Positions 19,842 through 28,307 of a stretch of DNA of 64,000 nt are shown one piece after another. The notes beneath the pieces were generated by a model that ran no database searches, was not told where the DNA came from, and saw nothing but the letters and a program-made list of their open reading frames with translations. Numbering within the stretch: the stretch's first letter is position 1; the number at the start of each line of letters is the position of its first letter. Location of the stretch: NCBI GenBank assembly GCA_963756715.1, contig CAVWOV010000019.1, positions 457,180 through 521,179 on the forward strand. Direction: 5' to 3'. The stretch comes from VAZQ01 sp963756715. GTDB lineage: Bacteria > Pseudomonadota > Alphaproteobacteria > Rhizobiales > Xanthobacteraceae. The position numbers and the translations under genes are program-made.

Positions 19842-21299
19842 ATGGACGCTTACGCCGATCGCCGTGAGGGCGCCCCCCTCACTCATCGCGAGACCTTGCT
19901 GATTGTCTTCGGCGTATTGCTGCCGACCTTCATGGGGTCGCTCGACCAGACCATCCTGGCGACGGCGCTCCCGACTATCGGCCGCGACTTCGGCGATGTT
20001 CACAGCCTGCCGTGGCTGATCACCGCCTACATGCTGGCGTCGACCGCCGTCATTCCGCTCTACGGCAAGATCGCCGACATCCACGGGCGCCGCTTCACGC
20101 TTCGCATCGCGATCCTGACTTACATGGCAGGCTCGCTCGTTTGCGCGCTCGCGCCCAACATGGGGGTGCTGATTTTCGGCCGCGCCTTGCACGGGCTGGG
20201 CGGCGGCGGCTTGTCGTCCCTCGGCATGGTGGTGCTCGGCGACCTCGTATCGCCGAAAGAGCGCGGCAAGTATTACGCCTATTTCGCCATGACCTACACG
20301 ACGGCCGGCGGCTGCGGGCCGTTGTTCGGTGGACTGATCGCCGAGCATCTGCACTGGTCGGTGATCTTCTGGATCAACATCCCGATGGGAGTGGCGGCGC
20401 TCGCGATCACGACTTCGCTGCTGCGCCGCCTGCCGCGCTACGAGCGCCCGCATCGCCTCGACATTGCGGGCGCGATTCTGATCGTGCTGGCGAGCGTGTC
20501 GTTGATGCTGGCGTTGAACCTGGGCGGCGTCCGCTTTGCCTGGCTGTCATTGCCGGTGCTTGCGCTGTTCGCGGTCGCGCTGGCAATGGCCGCACTCTTC
20601 GCGTTCCGGCTCGCTACCGCGCCCGAACCCCTTATTCCGATCTCGATCCTCGCTGATCCGATCGTCCGCTGCGCCATTGCGGCCAACTCCTTCGGCTGGG
20701 GCGCGATCATCGGGCTCAACATCGTGCTGCCGATCTATCTCCAGAGTGTAATGGGTCTATCGGCCACGCAGGCCGGCCTGAGCCTGGTGGTGTTCATGGT
20801 TGCGCTCAACAGCAGCGCCGGGCTCGCGGGGCAGGTCCTCGGCCGCGTGCGGCACTACAAGCTGCTCCCGATGGCCTTTTTGACGCTGGCCATTGCGGCG
20901 GTCGCGACCCTGGCATGGCGCGCCGACAGCATGACGCCGCTGGCGTTCGAACTGCTGGTGATGCTGATCGGCATCGGCTTCGGACCGCTGCCGTCGCTGA
21001 CATCCGTGGCGTCACAGAACGTTGTCGCCCGGCATCAGTTCGGCATCGCGGTCGGGACCATGAACTTCACGCGCAATCTCTACGCCACCATCCTGATCGC
21101 GTTGTTCGGCGCCATCGTATCGGCCGGTGGCGCGTCAAGCGCACTGACCGGCGACGGCGCACCGCCTGTCGGTGGAAACGCCATCGCTTTCGGCCACGTC
21201 TTTCTGTTCGCGGCGGCCAGCCTCGCGGCGGCGTTCATCGCCATCCTCGTGATGGACGAGAAGCCGCTCCGCACCGATGCCGAGATGGGCGCGGCTTAG
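19842..21299 (+). CDS. MFS drug exporter, DHA2 (EmrB/QacA) family
   Basis: A 485-residue transporter with fourteen predicted membrane segments. Motif A is GKIADIHGRRFTLR after helix 2. Motif C-type sequence is TTAGGCGPLFGGLIAEHLHW in helix 5. The family start LDQTILATALPTIGRDF with the DHA2 motif D1 (LDQTIVxxALP) is clear. It should act as a proton-driven exporter of lipophilic drugs or metabolites. No periplasmic adaptor (EmrA) gene is next to it. It converges on the transglutaminase gene, whose stop is three bases away. The start has no strong ribosome binding site. Confidence 0.93.
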   Translation: MDAYADRREGAPLTHRETLLIVFGVLLPTFMGSLDQTILATALPTIGRDFGDVHSLPWLITAYMLASTAVIPLYGKIADIHGRRFTLRIAILTYMAGSLVCALAPNMGVLIFGRALHGLGGGGLSSLGMVVLGDLVSPKERGKYYAYFAMTYTTAGGCGPLFGGLIAEHLHWSVIFWINIPMGVAALAITTSLLRRLPRYERPHRLDIAGAILIVLASVSLMLALNLGGVRFAWLSLPVLALFAVALAMAALFAFRLATAPEPLIPISILADPIVRCAIAANSFGWGAIIGLNIVLPIYLQSVMGLSATQAGLSLVVFMVALNSSAGLAGQVLGRVRHYKLLPMAFLTLAIAAVATLAWRADSMTPLAFELLVMLIGIGFGPLPSLTSVASQNVVARHQFGIAVGTMNFTRNLYATILIALFGAIVSAGGASSALTGDGAPPVGGNAIAFGHVFLFAAASLAAAFIAILVMDEKPLRTDAEMGAA

Positions 21300-21302
21300 C
21301 GC

Positions 21303-22148
21303 TTACGCGACCAGGCGCGGCATCTCGTGACGCACCGGCTCGCTCACGATCTCGTCGGTGACCACCGTGAACCGCTTGAGCGTGTTCGGGCCGAATGTCG
21401 TGCTGAACGCCACGTCGGCGGCATCGCGCCCGCGCGCCATCACGATACGACCGATGCGCGGCACGTTGTGGCGCGCGTCGAAGGTGTACCACCGGCCGCC
21501 GAGATAGACCTCGAACCAGGCGCTGAAATCCATCGGCTCGGGCTCCGGCGGAACGCCGATGTCGCCCAGATAGCCAGTGCAGTAGCGTGCCGGGATATTC
21601 ATGCAGCGGCACAGCGCGACGGCAAGATGGGCAAAGTCCCGGCACACGCCGCGCCGTTCGACGAACGCCTCCATTGCGGTTCGCGTCGAGCGCGCGTGGG
21701 AATAGCCGAAGCGCAGGTGATCATGCACGAAATCGCAGATCGCCTGCACGCGCGCCCAGCCGGTTGGCGTCGTGCCGAAATTCGACCAGGCGAGATTCAT
21801 CAAGCGCTCGGTCTCGCAATAGCGGCTGGCCAGGAGATACACCAACGCGTCGTGCGGCAGGTCGCTCACCTCGTGCTGGCGGGCGGCTGGATTGACCTCA
21901 TCGGGCAAACCCGAATCCGCCACCATCGCGTCGGTGGAAATTTCAATCCGGCCGGCAGGCGCGGTGAGACGGCGGCAGATGTTGCCGAATGCGTCCAGAT
22001 AGCGAGTCACCGGTACGAGGGGCGACACCTGCAGTTGGTCCGGCTTAAGCAAGTCACAAGCGCGCGACGGGTGCACATTGAGCATAAGCAGCATCGGCGT
22101 GCTTTGGGCGAACTCGTAGGCGAGTTCAAAGCCAACGCGGATTTTCAT
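21303..22148 (-). CDS. Transglutaminase-like protease-fold protein
   Basis: A 281-residue cytoplasmic protein with an N-terminal bacterial transglutaminase beta region and a transglutaminase core. The nucleophile is in ERRGVCRDFAHLAVALCR and the aspartate in GGRWYTFDARHNVPRIGR. The position normally filled by the catalytic histidine in this fold (just before AWFEVYL) is serine here (MDFSAWFEVYL). From memory this substitution occurs in related rhizobial proteins, so it may mark a subfamily rather than a dead enzyme. Such genes often sit with alpha-E/circularly permuted ATP-grasp genes, but none is here. Function unknown. The 225 bases upstream (22149-22373) are AT-richer and hold no gene. Confidence 0.85.
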   Translation of the reverse strand: MKIRVGFELAYEFAQSTPMLLMLNVHPSRACDLLKPDQLQVSPLVPVTRYLDAFGNICRRLTAPAGRIEISTDAMVADSGLPDEVNPAARQHEVSDLPHDALVYLLASRYCETERLMNLAWSNFGTTPTGWARVQAICDFVHDHLRFGYSHARSTRTAMEAFVERRGVCRDFAHLAVALCRCMNIPARYCTGYLGDIGVPPEPEPMDFSAWFEVYLGGRWYTFDARHNVPRIGRIVMARGRDAADVAFSTTFGPNTLKRFTVVTDEIVSEPVRHEMPRLVA

Positions 22149-22373
22149 ATGATGTATCTCGGATGTTTCGAAGCAGAGCGGAGGCTACAGACGGCAAATC
22201 GAAAGGCATTTCCCGCTCAAGGGCCGCCGCGATACCGCAAGATGTGGTCCCTGGCCAGTCAATTTGAACGCGGAACTTGCAAATACTTTAGGCAGCTATT
22301 TTTTGTGCGGCGCAATTCCGCGCGATATTGTCCTGATTCATTCTTTGTTTACGGAATTCGCTGGCGAATCCGA

Positions 22374-23585
22374 TCAAATCTTGTTCCCGGCGCTCCAGCG
22401 CCAGAAGTCGCGGCCTTCCTCACGCATGAAACGCGCCAGCACCATGTTGTGCACCTCGGAGGCGCCGTCCACGAGGCGCGCCTGCCGCGCATAGCGATAG
22501 ATCCATTCCAGGATCGTATCCTTGGAGTAGCCGCGCGCGCCATTAAGCTGAATCGCGACATCGCAGGCCTGATGCAACGCATCGGCGACATGCACCTTCG
22601 CCATCGAAACTTCTTTGCGCGCACGATCGCCGTGATCGAGCTTCCAGGCGGCGTGCATGGTGAGCAACCGCCCGATTTGAATCTGTTGCGCGACTTCGCC
22701 GAGCTTGATCTGCACGCTCTCACGGTCGGCGAGCTTGATACCGAAACCCTCGCGGTCCGCCACGTAGGCCTGCGCGATCTCCATGCAACGCCTGGCGAGG
22801 CCAAGCCAGCGCATACAATGCGTGAGCCGCGCGGGGCCGAGCCTGATCTGCGTGGCGCGCAGCCCGTCGCCGACATTCATCAGCACGTCCTCGTCTGGAA
22901 CTTCGAGGCCCTCGAATAGGAGTTCGCAGTGGCCACCGTGCTCCTCCGGCCCCATGATCGGAATGCGCCGCACGATATGCCAGCCCGGCTGATCGCGATG
23001 AAACAGGAACGCCGTGAGCCCGTGCCGCGCGTCGTCCGAGGTGCGTGCGATCAGGATGAAATGATCGGCGACGCCTGCCCCGGTGATGAACCACTTATGG
23101 CCGTGGATCACCCACTTGTCGCCGTGCCGTTCGGCGCGCGTGCGGATCATGCCGGGATCGGAGCCGCCGCCGGGCGCCGGCTCGGTCATGACGAAGGAGG
23201 AGCGCACGCTTCCGTCGACGATGGGTCTCAGCCACTTCTCCTTCTGCGCCTCGGTGCCGACCAGCGCGAGCAAGTTCATGTTGCCGTCGTCCGGCGCTTG
23301 GCAGTTGAACGCGACCGGGCCGAAGATCGAGCGGTTCGCCTCTTCGTACATCGCCGCCCAGCCGACGATCGGCAGTCCAAGCCCGCCATACTCTTTCGGC
23401 GCCTGCGGCGCCCACAGGCTTTCGGCACGCGCCTTGGCCTGCAGATCGCGAAGGATATCCAGGCGAATATTCTCGTGATCGTCGTAGTTCGCCGGATCGG
23501 CTTCGAGCGGCATGACGTGCCGTTCGACGAATTCACGCGTGCGCAGGCGGATGTCCTCGATCTCGGGCGGCAGCGTGAAGTCCAT
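22374..23585 (-). CDS. Acyl-CoA dehydrogenase family protein
   Basis: A 403-residue flavoprotein with the acyl-CoA dehydrogenase plan: N-terminal helical domain from PPEIEDIRLRTREFV, middle beta domain with FVMTEPAPGGGSDPGMIRT and HKWFITGAGVADHF, and C-terminal helical domain with RMALGP-like IRLGPARLTHCMRW. The ARGYSKDTILEWIYRYAR segment holds the usual RG and the substrate-region residues. It catalyses alpha-beta oxidation of an acyl-CoA, passing electrons to ETF. It begins four bases after the SDR stop, so the two are co-translated. The start ATG has AGGGGA upstream. Its sequence resembles the branch used for aryl or branched substrates, but the substrate cannot be named. Confidence 0.93.
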   Translation of the reverse strand: MDFTLPPEIEDIRLRTREFVERHVMPLEADPANYDDHENIRLDILRDLQAKARAESLWAPQAPKEYGGLGLPIVGWAAMYEEANRSIFGPVAFNCQAPDDGNMNLLALVGTEAQKEKWLRPIVDGSVRSSFVMTEPAPGGGSDPGMIRTRAERHGDKWVIHGHKWFITGAGVADHFILIARTSDDARHGLTAFLFHRDQPGWHIVRRIPIMGPEEHGGHCELLFEGLEVPDEDVLMNVGDGLRATQIRLGPARLTHCMRWLGLARRCMEIAQAYVADREGFGIKLADRESVQIKLGEVAQQIQIGRLLTMHAAWKLDHGDRARKEVSMAKVHVADALHQACDVAIQLNGARGYSKDTILEWIYRYARQARLVDGASEVHNMVLARFMREEGRDFWRWSAGNKI

Positions 23586-23589
23586 GGTT

Positions 23590-24369
23590 CTATCCCCTGA
23601 TCGCTACCACTTGCCCGCCGTCGACGACCATCGTGGTGCCGGCGATGAAGCGCCCGGCGTCCGAGGCCAGCAGCAAAAGCGCGCCGTCGAGATCGCGCTC
23701 ATCGCCAAAACGGCCAACCGGGATCTCGCGTTTGATCGCCGCGCCATGCTCGCTCAGCAGAAAATCGCGGTTGAGGTCGGTCACGATCCAGCCGGGCGCA
23801 ATGGCGTTGACCCGGATTCCCTTGAACGCAAGTTCGAGCCCCAGCGTCTTGGTAAGCTGGATGACCCCCGCCTTCGCAGCCGCGTATGCGACCGTGCCCT
23901 TCGATACCGCGAGGCCAAGCACTGACGCGATGTTGACGATCGCGCCGGGCTTCTTGGCGGCCAGCATGCGGCGCGCGGCCTCCTGCGCCCAGAAGAACAC
24001 CGCATCGAGATTGGTGCCGACCACGCGGCGCCATTCTTCCTCGGTGAGTTCGACCGCGCGCGTGGAGTGCGCGACGCCCGCATTGTTGACCAGGACCGTG
24101 ACGGTGCCGAAGACCTTCTCGGCCTCGTCAAAAGCGCGCAACATCGCCTTGCGGTCGAGCACATCGGCCCCGATCGCCACCGCGCGGCCACCGGCCGCCT
24201 CGATGCGCGCCTTGACGGCAGCAAGACGGTCGGCGCGGCGCGCCACCAGCGCCACCGCGGCGCCGTTCCCAGCCAGCACCTCGGCGAAGCGCACGCCAAG
24301 CCCGCTCGACGCGCCGGTGACGAGCGCGACGCGGCCGGTGAGATCGAAGATGTCGGTTGCCTTTGTCAT
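23590..24369 (-). CDS. SDR family oxidoreductase
   Basis: A 259-residue short-chain dehydrogenase/reductase with TGASSGLG (cofactor loop), NNAGVAHS, the catalytic serine in NIASVLG, and YAAAKAG carrying the Tyr-x-x-x-Lys pair. The C-terminal ends GTTMVVDGGQVVAIRG. I start at the ATG at 24369 (MTKATDIFDLTG), which has GGGAG at good spacing; the frame is open much further upstream over the end of dctM. It lies between the TRAP permease and the acyl-CoA dehydrogenase in one probable operon. It likely oxidises or reduces a hydroxyacyl intermediate of the same pathway, an inference from context. Confidence 0.93.
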   Translation of the reverse strand: MTKATDIFDLTGRVALVTGASSGLGVRFAEVLAGNGAAVALVARRADRLAAVKARIEAAGGRAVAIGADVLDRKAMLRAFDEAEKVFGTVTVLVNNAGVAHSTRAVELTEEEWRRVVGTNLDAVFFWAQEAARRMLAAKKPGAIVNIASVLGLAVSKGTVAYAAAKAGVIQLTKTLGLELAFKGIRVNAIAPGWIVTDLNRDFLLSEHGAAIKREIPVGRFGDERDLDGALLLLASDAGRFIAGTTMVVDGGQVVAIRG

Positions 24370-24418
24370 TTCATGCATTCTCCCGGCCGTCGCGCCGGGA
24401 ATGACGAGAGGGCGGAGT

Positions 24419-25822
24419 TCATGATCCGCCATAAAGCTTATGCGGCAGCCAGGTCGCAAGCCCCGGCACGTACCAAAGGACCACCAGCGCCATGAGTTGG
24501 ATGAGGACGAAGGGAATGATCCCGACATAGATGTGCCGGGTGGTGATCTCGGGCGGCGCGACGCCGCGCAGGAAGAACAGCGTCGGTCCTAGCGGCGGGT
24601 GCATGTAGGAGGTCTGCAGGTTCATCGCCATCATGACGGCGAGCCAGACCGGATCGACGCCCGGCATCTTCAGCAATGCCGGCGCGACAATCGGCACAAC
24701 CACGAAGATGATCTCGAAGGCGTCCATCACGAATCCGAGGAAAAACATTCCGATCATCACCGCGAGGATCGCGCCGCCAACCCCTCCCGGCAGGTTGCTG
24801 AGGCCGCGCTGCACCATGTCGTCGCCGCCGAGGCCGCGGAACACCAGGCTGAACAGCGTCGCGCCGATCAGGATGACAAAGATCATGCTGGTGATCTGCG
24901 TGGTGCGCGTCGTCACTGGCCCCACGACCGCGGTGAAACCCGCGGGACCGAGCTTGACCAGCGCCAGCAGGATGGCGCCAACCGCCCCGACGGACGCCGC
25001 CTCGGTCGGCGTCGCGATGCCGCCGAGGATCGAGCCGAGCACCGCGAGAATGAGCAGGATCGGCGCGACCATCACCCGCGCCAGCCGGCCCGCCAGCGCG
25101 AAGCCGTGCGGCGCAGCAGGATCGGCCGGGATTGCGGGTGACGTGCGCGGGAAGAAGATCGCAACACCGATCAGATACAGGAGATAGAGCGCGACCAGCG
25201 AGAACGCCGGGATGATGGCGCCAGCGAACAGATCGGCGACCGTGACGGAAAGCGGCGCGAAGATGCCCTCCGACAGTTGTGCCGACTGATAGGCATTGCT
25301 CATCTGATCGCCGAGCAGGACCAGCACGGTCGCGGGCGGAAAGATCTGCGCCAACGTCGCTGTCGCCGCGACAGTGCCGGCGGCCAGCCGCGGGTCATAA
25401 CCATGACGCAGCATGGTCGGCAGCACGATCAGTCCCATGGTCACCGTGGTGGCGCCGACGATGCCCTTCGCTGCCGCCAGCAGAACGCCGACGATCAGCA
25501 CCGCGATCGCGAGCCCGCCGGTGAGCGTGCCGAACAGCCGCGCCACCGTCTCGAGCAGTTCCTCGGCGATCTGCGAGCGCTCCAGCATCACCCCCATGAA
25601 GATGAAAAGCGGAATGGCGACCAGGACCTCATTGGTCATCACGCCGAACATGCGCTGCGGCAATGCCCCGATCAGCGCGAAACTCATCACGCCCGTGAGA
25701 TGGCCGATCACCGCGAAGGCGAGCGACACCCCGCCGAGCGTAAGCGCCACCGGATAACCGGCAAACAGTGCAACGCAGACGGCAACCACCATCAGGACGG
25801 CGAGCGTTTCGGCGAGCGGCAT
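24419..25822 (-). CDS. dctM: TRAP transporter large permease (DctM/SiaM)
   Basis: A 467-residue membrane protein with about twelve hydrophobic segments and DctM landmarks: FMGVMLERSQIAEELLETVA, AAKGIVGATTVTMGLIVLPTML, GTVAATATLAQIFPPATVLV and the C-terminal MNLQTSYMHPPLGPTLFFL. It transports a carboxylate with Na+ together with a DctQ subunit and a periplasmic DctP. The ATG at 25822 is preferred; a GTG at 25828 is also in frame. It follows dctQ by ten bases. No dctP gene is next to it, so the binding protein must be encoded elsewhere. Confidence 0.94.
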   Translation of the reverse strand: MPLAETLAVLMVVAVCVALFAGYPVALTLGGVSLAFAVIGHLTGVMSFALIGALPQRMFGVMTNEVLVAIPLFIFMGVMLERSQIAEELLETVARLFGTLTGGLAIAVLIVGVLLAAAKGIVGATTVTMGLIVLPTMLRHGYDPRLAAGTVAATATLAQIFPPATVLVLLGDQMSNAYQSAQLSEGIFAPLSVTVADLFAGAIIPAFSLVALYLLYLIGVAIFFPRTSPAIPADPAAPHGFALAGRLARVMVAPILLILAVLGSILGGIATPTEAASVGAVGAILLALVKLGPAGFTAVVGPVTTRTTQITSMIFVILIGATLFSLVFRGLGGDDMVQRGLSNLPGGVGGAILAVMIGMFFLGFVMDAFEIIFVVVPIVAPALLKMPGVDPVWLAVMMAMNLQTSYMHPPLGPTLFFLRGVAPPEITTRHIYVGIIPFVLIQLMALVVLWYVPGLATWLPHKLYGGS

Positions 25823-25832
25823 CGTCACACCG

Positions 25833-26357
25833 TCATTGCCGAGTGACGGGCAGTGCGTGGAGCATACGCGCCGCGCGGATCGCCTGCGACACGCCCTGCA
25901 GCGCCATCAGCAGCGCGAACAGCGGAATCAATGTCTTGAGCAGATAGACGAACGGCAACCCGCTGGTCTCCCGCGAACGTTCCCACAATGCCCAGGAACG
26001 GGCCACGTAGGGCACCGCAAACCAGGCGATTACCGCCATGAAGGGGAGGAGAAGAATGAGCGCGCCGACGAGATCGACCATCGCCTTGGTCCGCGGCGAG
26101 GCGTCGGCGTAAAAGATGTCGACGCGCACGTGGCCCCCAACCTGCAAGGTCCATGCGGCCGCCAGCATGAACAGGGCGGCGTGGCCGTAGATCACCAATT
26201 CCGAGAGCCAGATCGACCCGATCCCGAACGCGTAACGCAGCACGACCACGGCGAACTGCACCAGCACGACGCACAGCGCGAGCCATGCCACCGCGCGGCC
26301 GATCGCCGCGATCGCCCGGTCGATACCGTCGGCAGTCGCGATGAGACGATCCGTCAT
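25833..26357 (-). CDS. dctQ: TRAP transporter small permease (DctQ)
   Basis: Four membrane segments in about 174 residues match DctQ: residues about 15-38, 50-70, 90-115 and 135-155. The typical WLSELVIYGHAALFMLAAAW and the VRVDIFYADASPRTKAMVDL segment are present. I start at the ATG at 26357 (MTDRLIATADG); a GTG at 26384 would add nine residues. It is the first gene of the operon dctQ-dctM-SDR-acyl-CoA dehydrogenase and is divergent from the nitrile hydratase genes, with about 105 bases between. Confidence 0.92.
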   Translation of the reverse strand: MTDRLIATADGIDRAIAAIGRAVAWLALCVVLVQFAVVVLRYAFGIGSIWLSELVIYGHAALFMLAAAWTLQVGGHVRVDIFYADASPRTKAMVDLVGALILLLPFMAVIAWFAVPYVARSWALWERSRETSGLPFVYLLKTLIPLFALLMALQGVSQAIRAARMLHALPVTRQ

Positions 26358-26462
26358 CGTGCGCCATGCCTTCTTGTCATGCACCCCGTCGCGGGGGATA
26401 CTGGATCATCCGCTTTCGCGGACCATGACACAATGCGCTGAAGATTGACGCAGCAGGTTCCC

Positions 26463-27119
26463 ATGACCGGCCACGAACACGACGATCATCACCATCACCA
26501 CGACGGCGACCACCACCACGATCACGGCTCGGAGCTGTCCGAGATGCAGCTTCGGGTGCGGGCGCTGGAAACCATCCTGACCGAGAAGGGCTACGTCGAT
26601 CCCAAGGCGCTTGACCTCATCATCGAGGCCTACGAGACCAAGATCGGCCCGCACAACGGCGCTCAGATCATCGCCAAGGCCTGGACCGATCCGAATTTCA
26701 AGCAGGCGCTGCTGGAGGACGCCTCGGCGGCGATCGCCAAATACGGCCATGTCAGCCGTGTCGGCGATCACCTGATCGCGGTCGAGAACACGCCGCAGAC
26801 CCACAACATGATCGTCTGCACACTCTGCTCCTGCTACCCGTGGGAAATGCTCGGCCTGCCGCCGGTCTGGTACAAGGCCGCGCCCTATCGCTCGCGTGCG
26901 GTTAACGATCCGCGCGGTGTGCTGGCCGATTTCGGCGTGACGTTGCCCGAGGGCACCAACGTCCGCGTGTGGGATTCGACCGCAGAGACGCGCTTCATCG
27001 TGTTGCCGATGCGGCCCGCCGGCACCGCGGGCTGGAGCGAGGAGAAACTCGCCGACCTCGTCACACGCGATTCGATGATCGGCACCGGCCTGGCCAAGCG
27101 GCCGGAGGAATTAGGCTAA
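26463..27119 (+). CDS. nthA: Nitrile hydratase alpha subunit, cobalt type, with histidine-rich N-terminus
   Basis: Catalytic alpha subunit of nitrile hydratase, which hydrates nitriles to amides in the cytoplasm. The metal-binding motif is C119-T-L-C122-S-C124 in MIVCTLCSCYPWEM. Threonine after the first cysteine marks cobalt (CTLCSC) rather than iron (CSLCSC) enzymes. The two later cysteines are normally oxidised to sulfinic and sulfenic acid. The start at 26463 (218 residues) is preceded by AGCAGG. Residues 3-22 are almost all histidine, aspartate and glycine, which is unusual and suggests a metal-loading tail. Other family marks are KAWTDPNFKQALLED and RDSMIGTGLA. Stop and beta-subunit start overlap (TAATG). 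Confidence 0.95.
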   Translation: MTGHEHDDHHHHHDGDHHHDHGSELSEMQLRVRALETILTEKGYVDPKALDLIIEAYETKIGPHNGAQIIAKAWTDPNFKQALLEDASAAIAKYGHVSRVGDHLIAVENTPQTHNMIVCTLCSCYPWEMLGLPPVWYKAAPYRSRAVNDPRGVLADFGVTLPEGTNVRVWDSTAETRFIVLPMRPAGTAGWSEEKLADLVTRDSMIGTGLAKRPEELG

Positions 27120-27775
27120 TGGACGGCATCCACGACATGGGCGGCATGCACGGCTTCGGCAAGGTCGAGCCGGAACCGAACGAGCCGCCGTTTCACGCGC
27201 CCTGGGAGGGCCGCGCGCTCGCGCTCAACCGTGCCATGAGCTACGCGGGTCTGTGGACAATCGACCAGACACGCTATGCGATCGAGCAGTTTCCGCCGGC
27301 GTTCTATCTCACGGCGTCCTACTACAAGAAGTGGGCGGTGCGGCTCGAACAGATGCTGATCGATCGCCGCATCATCGGTTCGGATGAAATGGCCGCCGGC
27401 CATTCGTTGCGTTCCGGGCCGCCGCTCAAGCGCAAACTGACCGCCGACAACATCGAGCCCGCGCTCAACCGGAACAAATACGGCCGGCCGACCAACGTTC
27501 CGCCGGGCTTCAAGGTCGGCGACCGCGTGCGCGCCAGGAACATCCATCCGCCCACACATACGCGGCTGCCGCGCTATGCACGCGGGAAGCAGGGCGTGAT
27601 CGAGCACGTGCGCGGCTGCCACGTCTATCCAGATACGGCGGCGGCCGGCGAAGGCGAGAATCCGCAGTGGCTCTACACGGTGCTGTTCGAGGGCCGCGAA
27701 TTGTGGGGCGAGAATTCCGACCCCGGCCTCACGGTCTCGATCGAGGCGTTCGAACCGTATTTGGAGCGGGCGTGA
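27119..27775 (+). CDS. nthB: Nitrile hydratase beta subunit
   Basis: The 218-residue beta subunit starts at the ATG at 27119, overlapping the alpha stop by one base, with GGAGGA about ten bases upstream. Family features are the MDGIHDMGGMHGFG start, EPPFHAPWEGRALALNRAM, GRPTNVPPGFKVGDRVRARN, the NIHPPTHTRLPRYARGKQGV segment and LWGENSDPGLTVSIEAFEPYL. It forms the heterodimer with alpha and covers the metal site. Gene order alpha-beta-activator, seen here, differs from the beta-alpha order of the classic Rhodococcus cobalt enzymes. Confidence 0.96.
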   Translation: MDGIHDMGGMHGFGKVEPEPNEPPFHAPWEGRALALNRAMSYAGLWTIDQTRYAIEQFPPAFYLTASYYKKWAVRLEQMLIDRRIIGSDEMAAGHSLRSGPPLKRKLTADNIEPALNRNKYGRPTNVPPGFKVGDRVRARNIHPPTHTRLPRYARGKQGVIEHVRGCHVYPDTAAAGEGENPQWLYTVLFEGRELWGENSDPGLTVSIEAFEPYLERA

Positions 27776-27776
27776 C

Positions 27777-28163
27777 ATGACGGTCGATCCGGCCGCCGCC
27801 CGGCGCGCCACCGAGGCAGTCGCGACCATCCCGCGCGATGCCGACGGGCCGGTGTTTCGCGAGCCCTGGGAGGCACAGGCCTTCGCGATGGCGCTCGCGC
27901 TGCATGAGCGCGGCCTCTTCACCTGGCCGGAATGGGCCGCGACGCTGGCGGACGAGATCAAGCGGGCGCAGGCCGCGGGCGACCCCGACACCGGCGAGAC
28001 CTATTATCGACACTGGCTCAACACGCTTGAACGGCTGGTAGCCGAGAAGGGCGTGACCAACGCGCAGATGCTGGCGCGCTATCACGATGCCTGGGACCGC
28101 GCCGCCGACCGTACGCCGCACGGTCAGCCGATCGAACTCAAGCAAAGCGATTTTGGCGGCTGA
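27777..28163 (+). CDS. Nitrile hydratase accessory/activator protein
   Basis: A 128-residue protein that resembles the N-terminal half of the beta subunit (FREPWEAQAFAMALALHERG, FTWPEWAATLADEIKRA, TGETYYRHWLNTLERLVAEK). This is the known plan of the self-subunit-swapping activators such as NhlE/P14K. These escort alpha while cobalt is loaded and cysteines are oxidised, then are replaced by beta. It begins one base after the beta stop. The C-terminal charged tail of the activators is short here. A histidine-rich cobalt sink is instead found on the alpha N-terminus. No amidase gene follows. Confidence 0.9.
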   Translation: MTVDPAAARRATEAVATIPRDADGPVFREPWEAQAFAMALALHERGLFTWPEWAATLADEIKRAQAAGDPDTGETYYRHWLNTLERLVAEKGVTNAQMLARYHDAWDRAADRTPHGQPIELKQSDFGG

Positions 28164-28206
28164 AAGAGCATTACACGTTAGTTCGCTGTTAATCTCAGTT
28201 GCAGCT

Positions 28207-28241
28207 ATGTCAGGGGTTTAATCACCTATCTTACCTGACAT
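28207..28241. other. Inverted repeat between nitrile hydratase operon and diguanylate cyclase
   Basis: Eight-base arms ATGTCAGG (28207-28214) and CCTGACAT (28234-28241) flank a 19-base AT-rich spacer. There is no T-run after it, so a classic terminator is unlikely. It lies about 70 bases before the diguanylate cyclase start and could be an operator or a weak hairpin. Confidence 0.4.
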
Positions 28242-28307
28242 TATCGGTGACACAGTAAAACCGAACCTTGGCGCCGTAGATCGCCGCCAAGGTGCCGGAT
28301 TGTCGAT

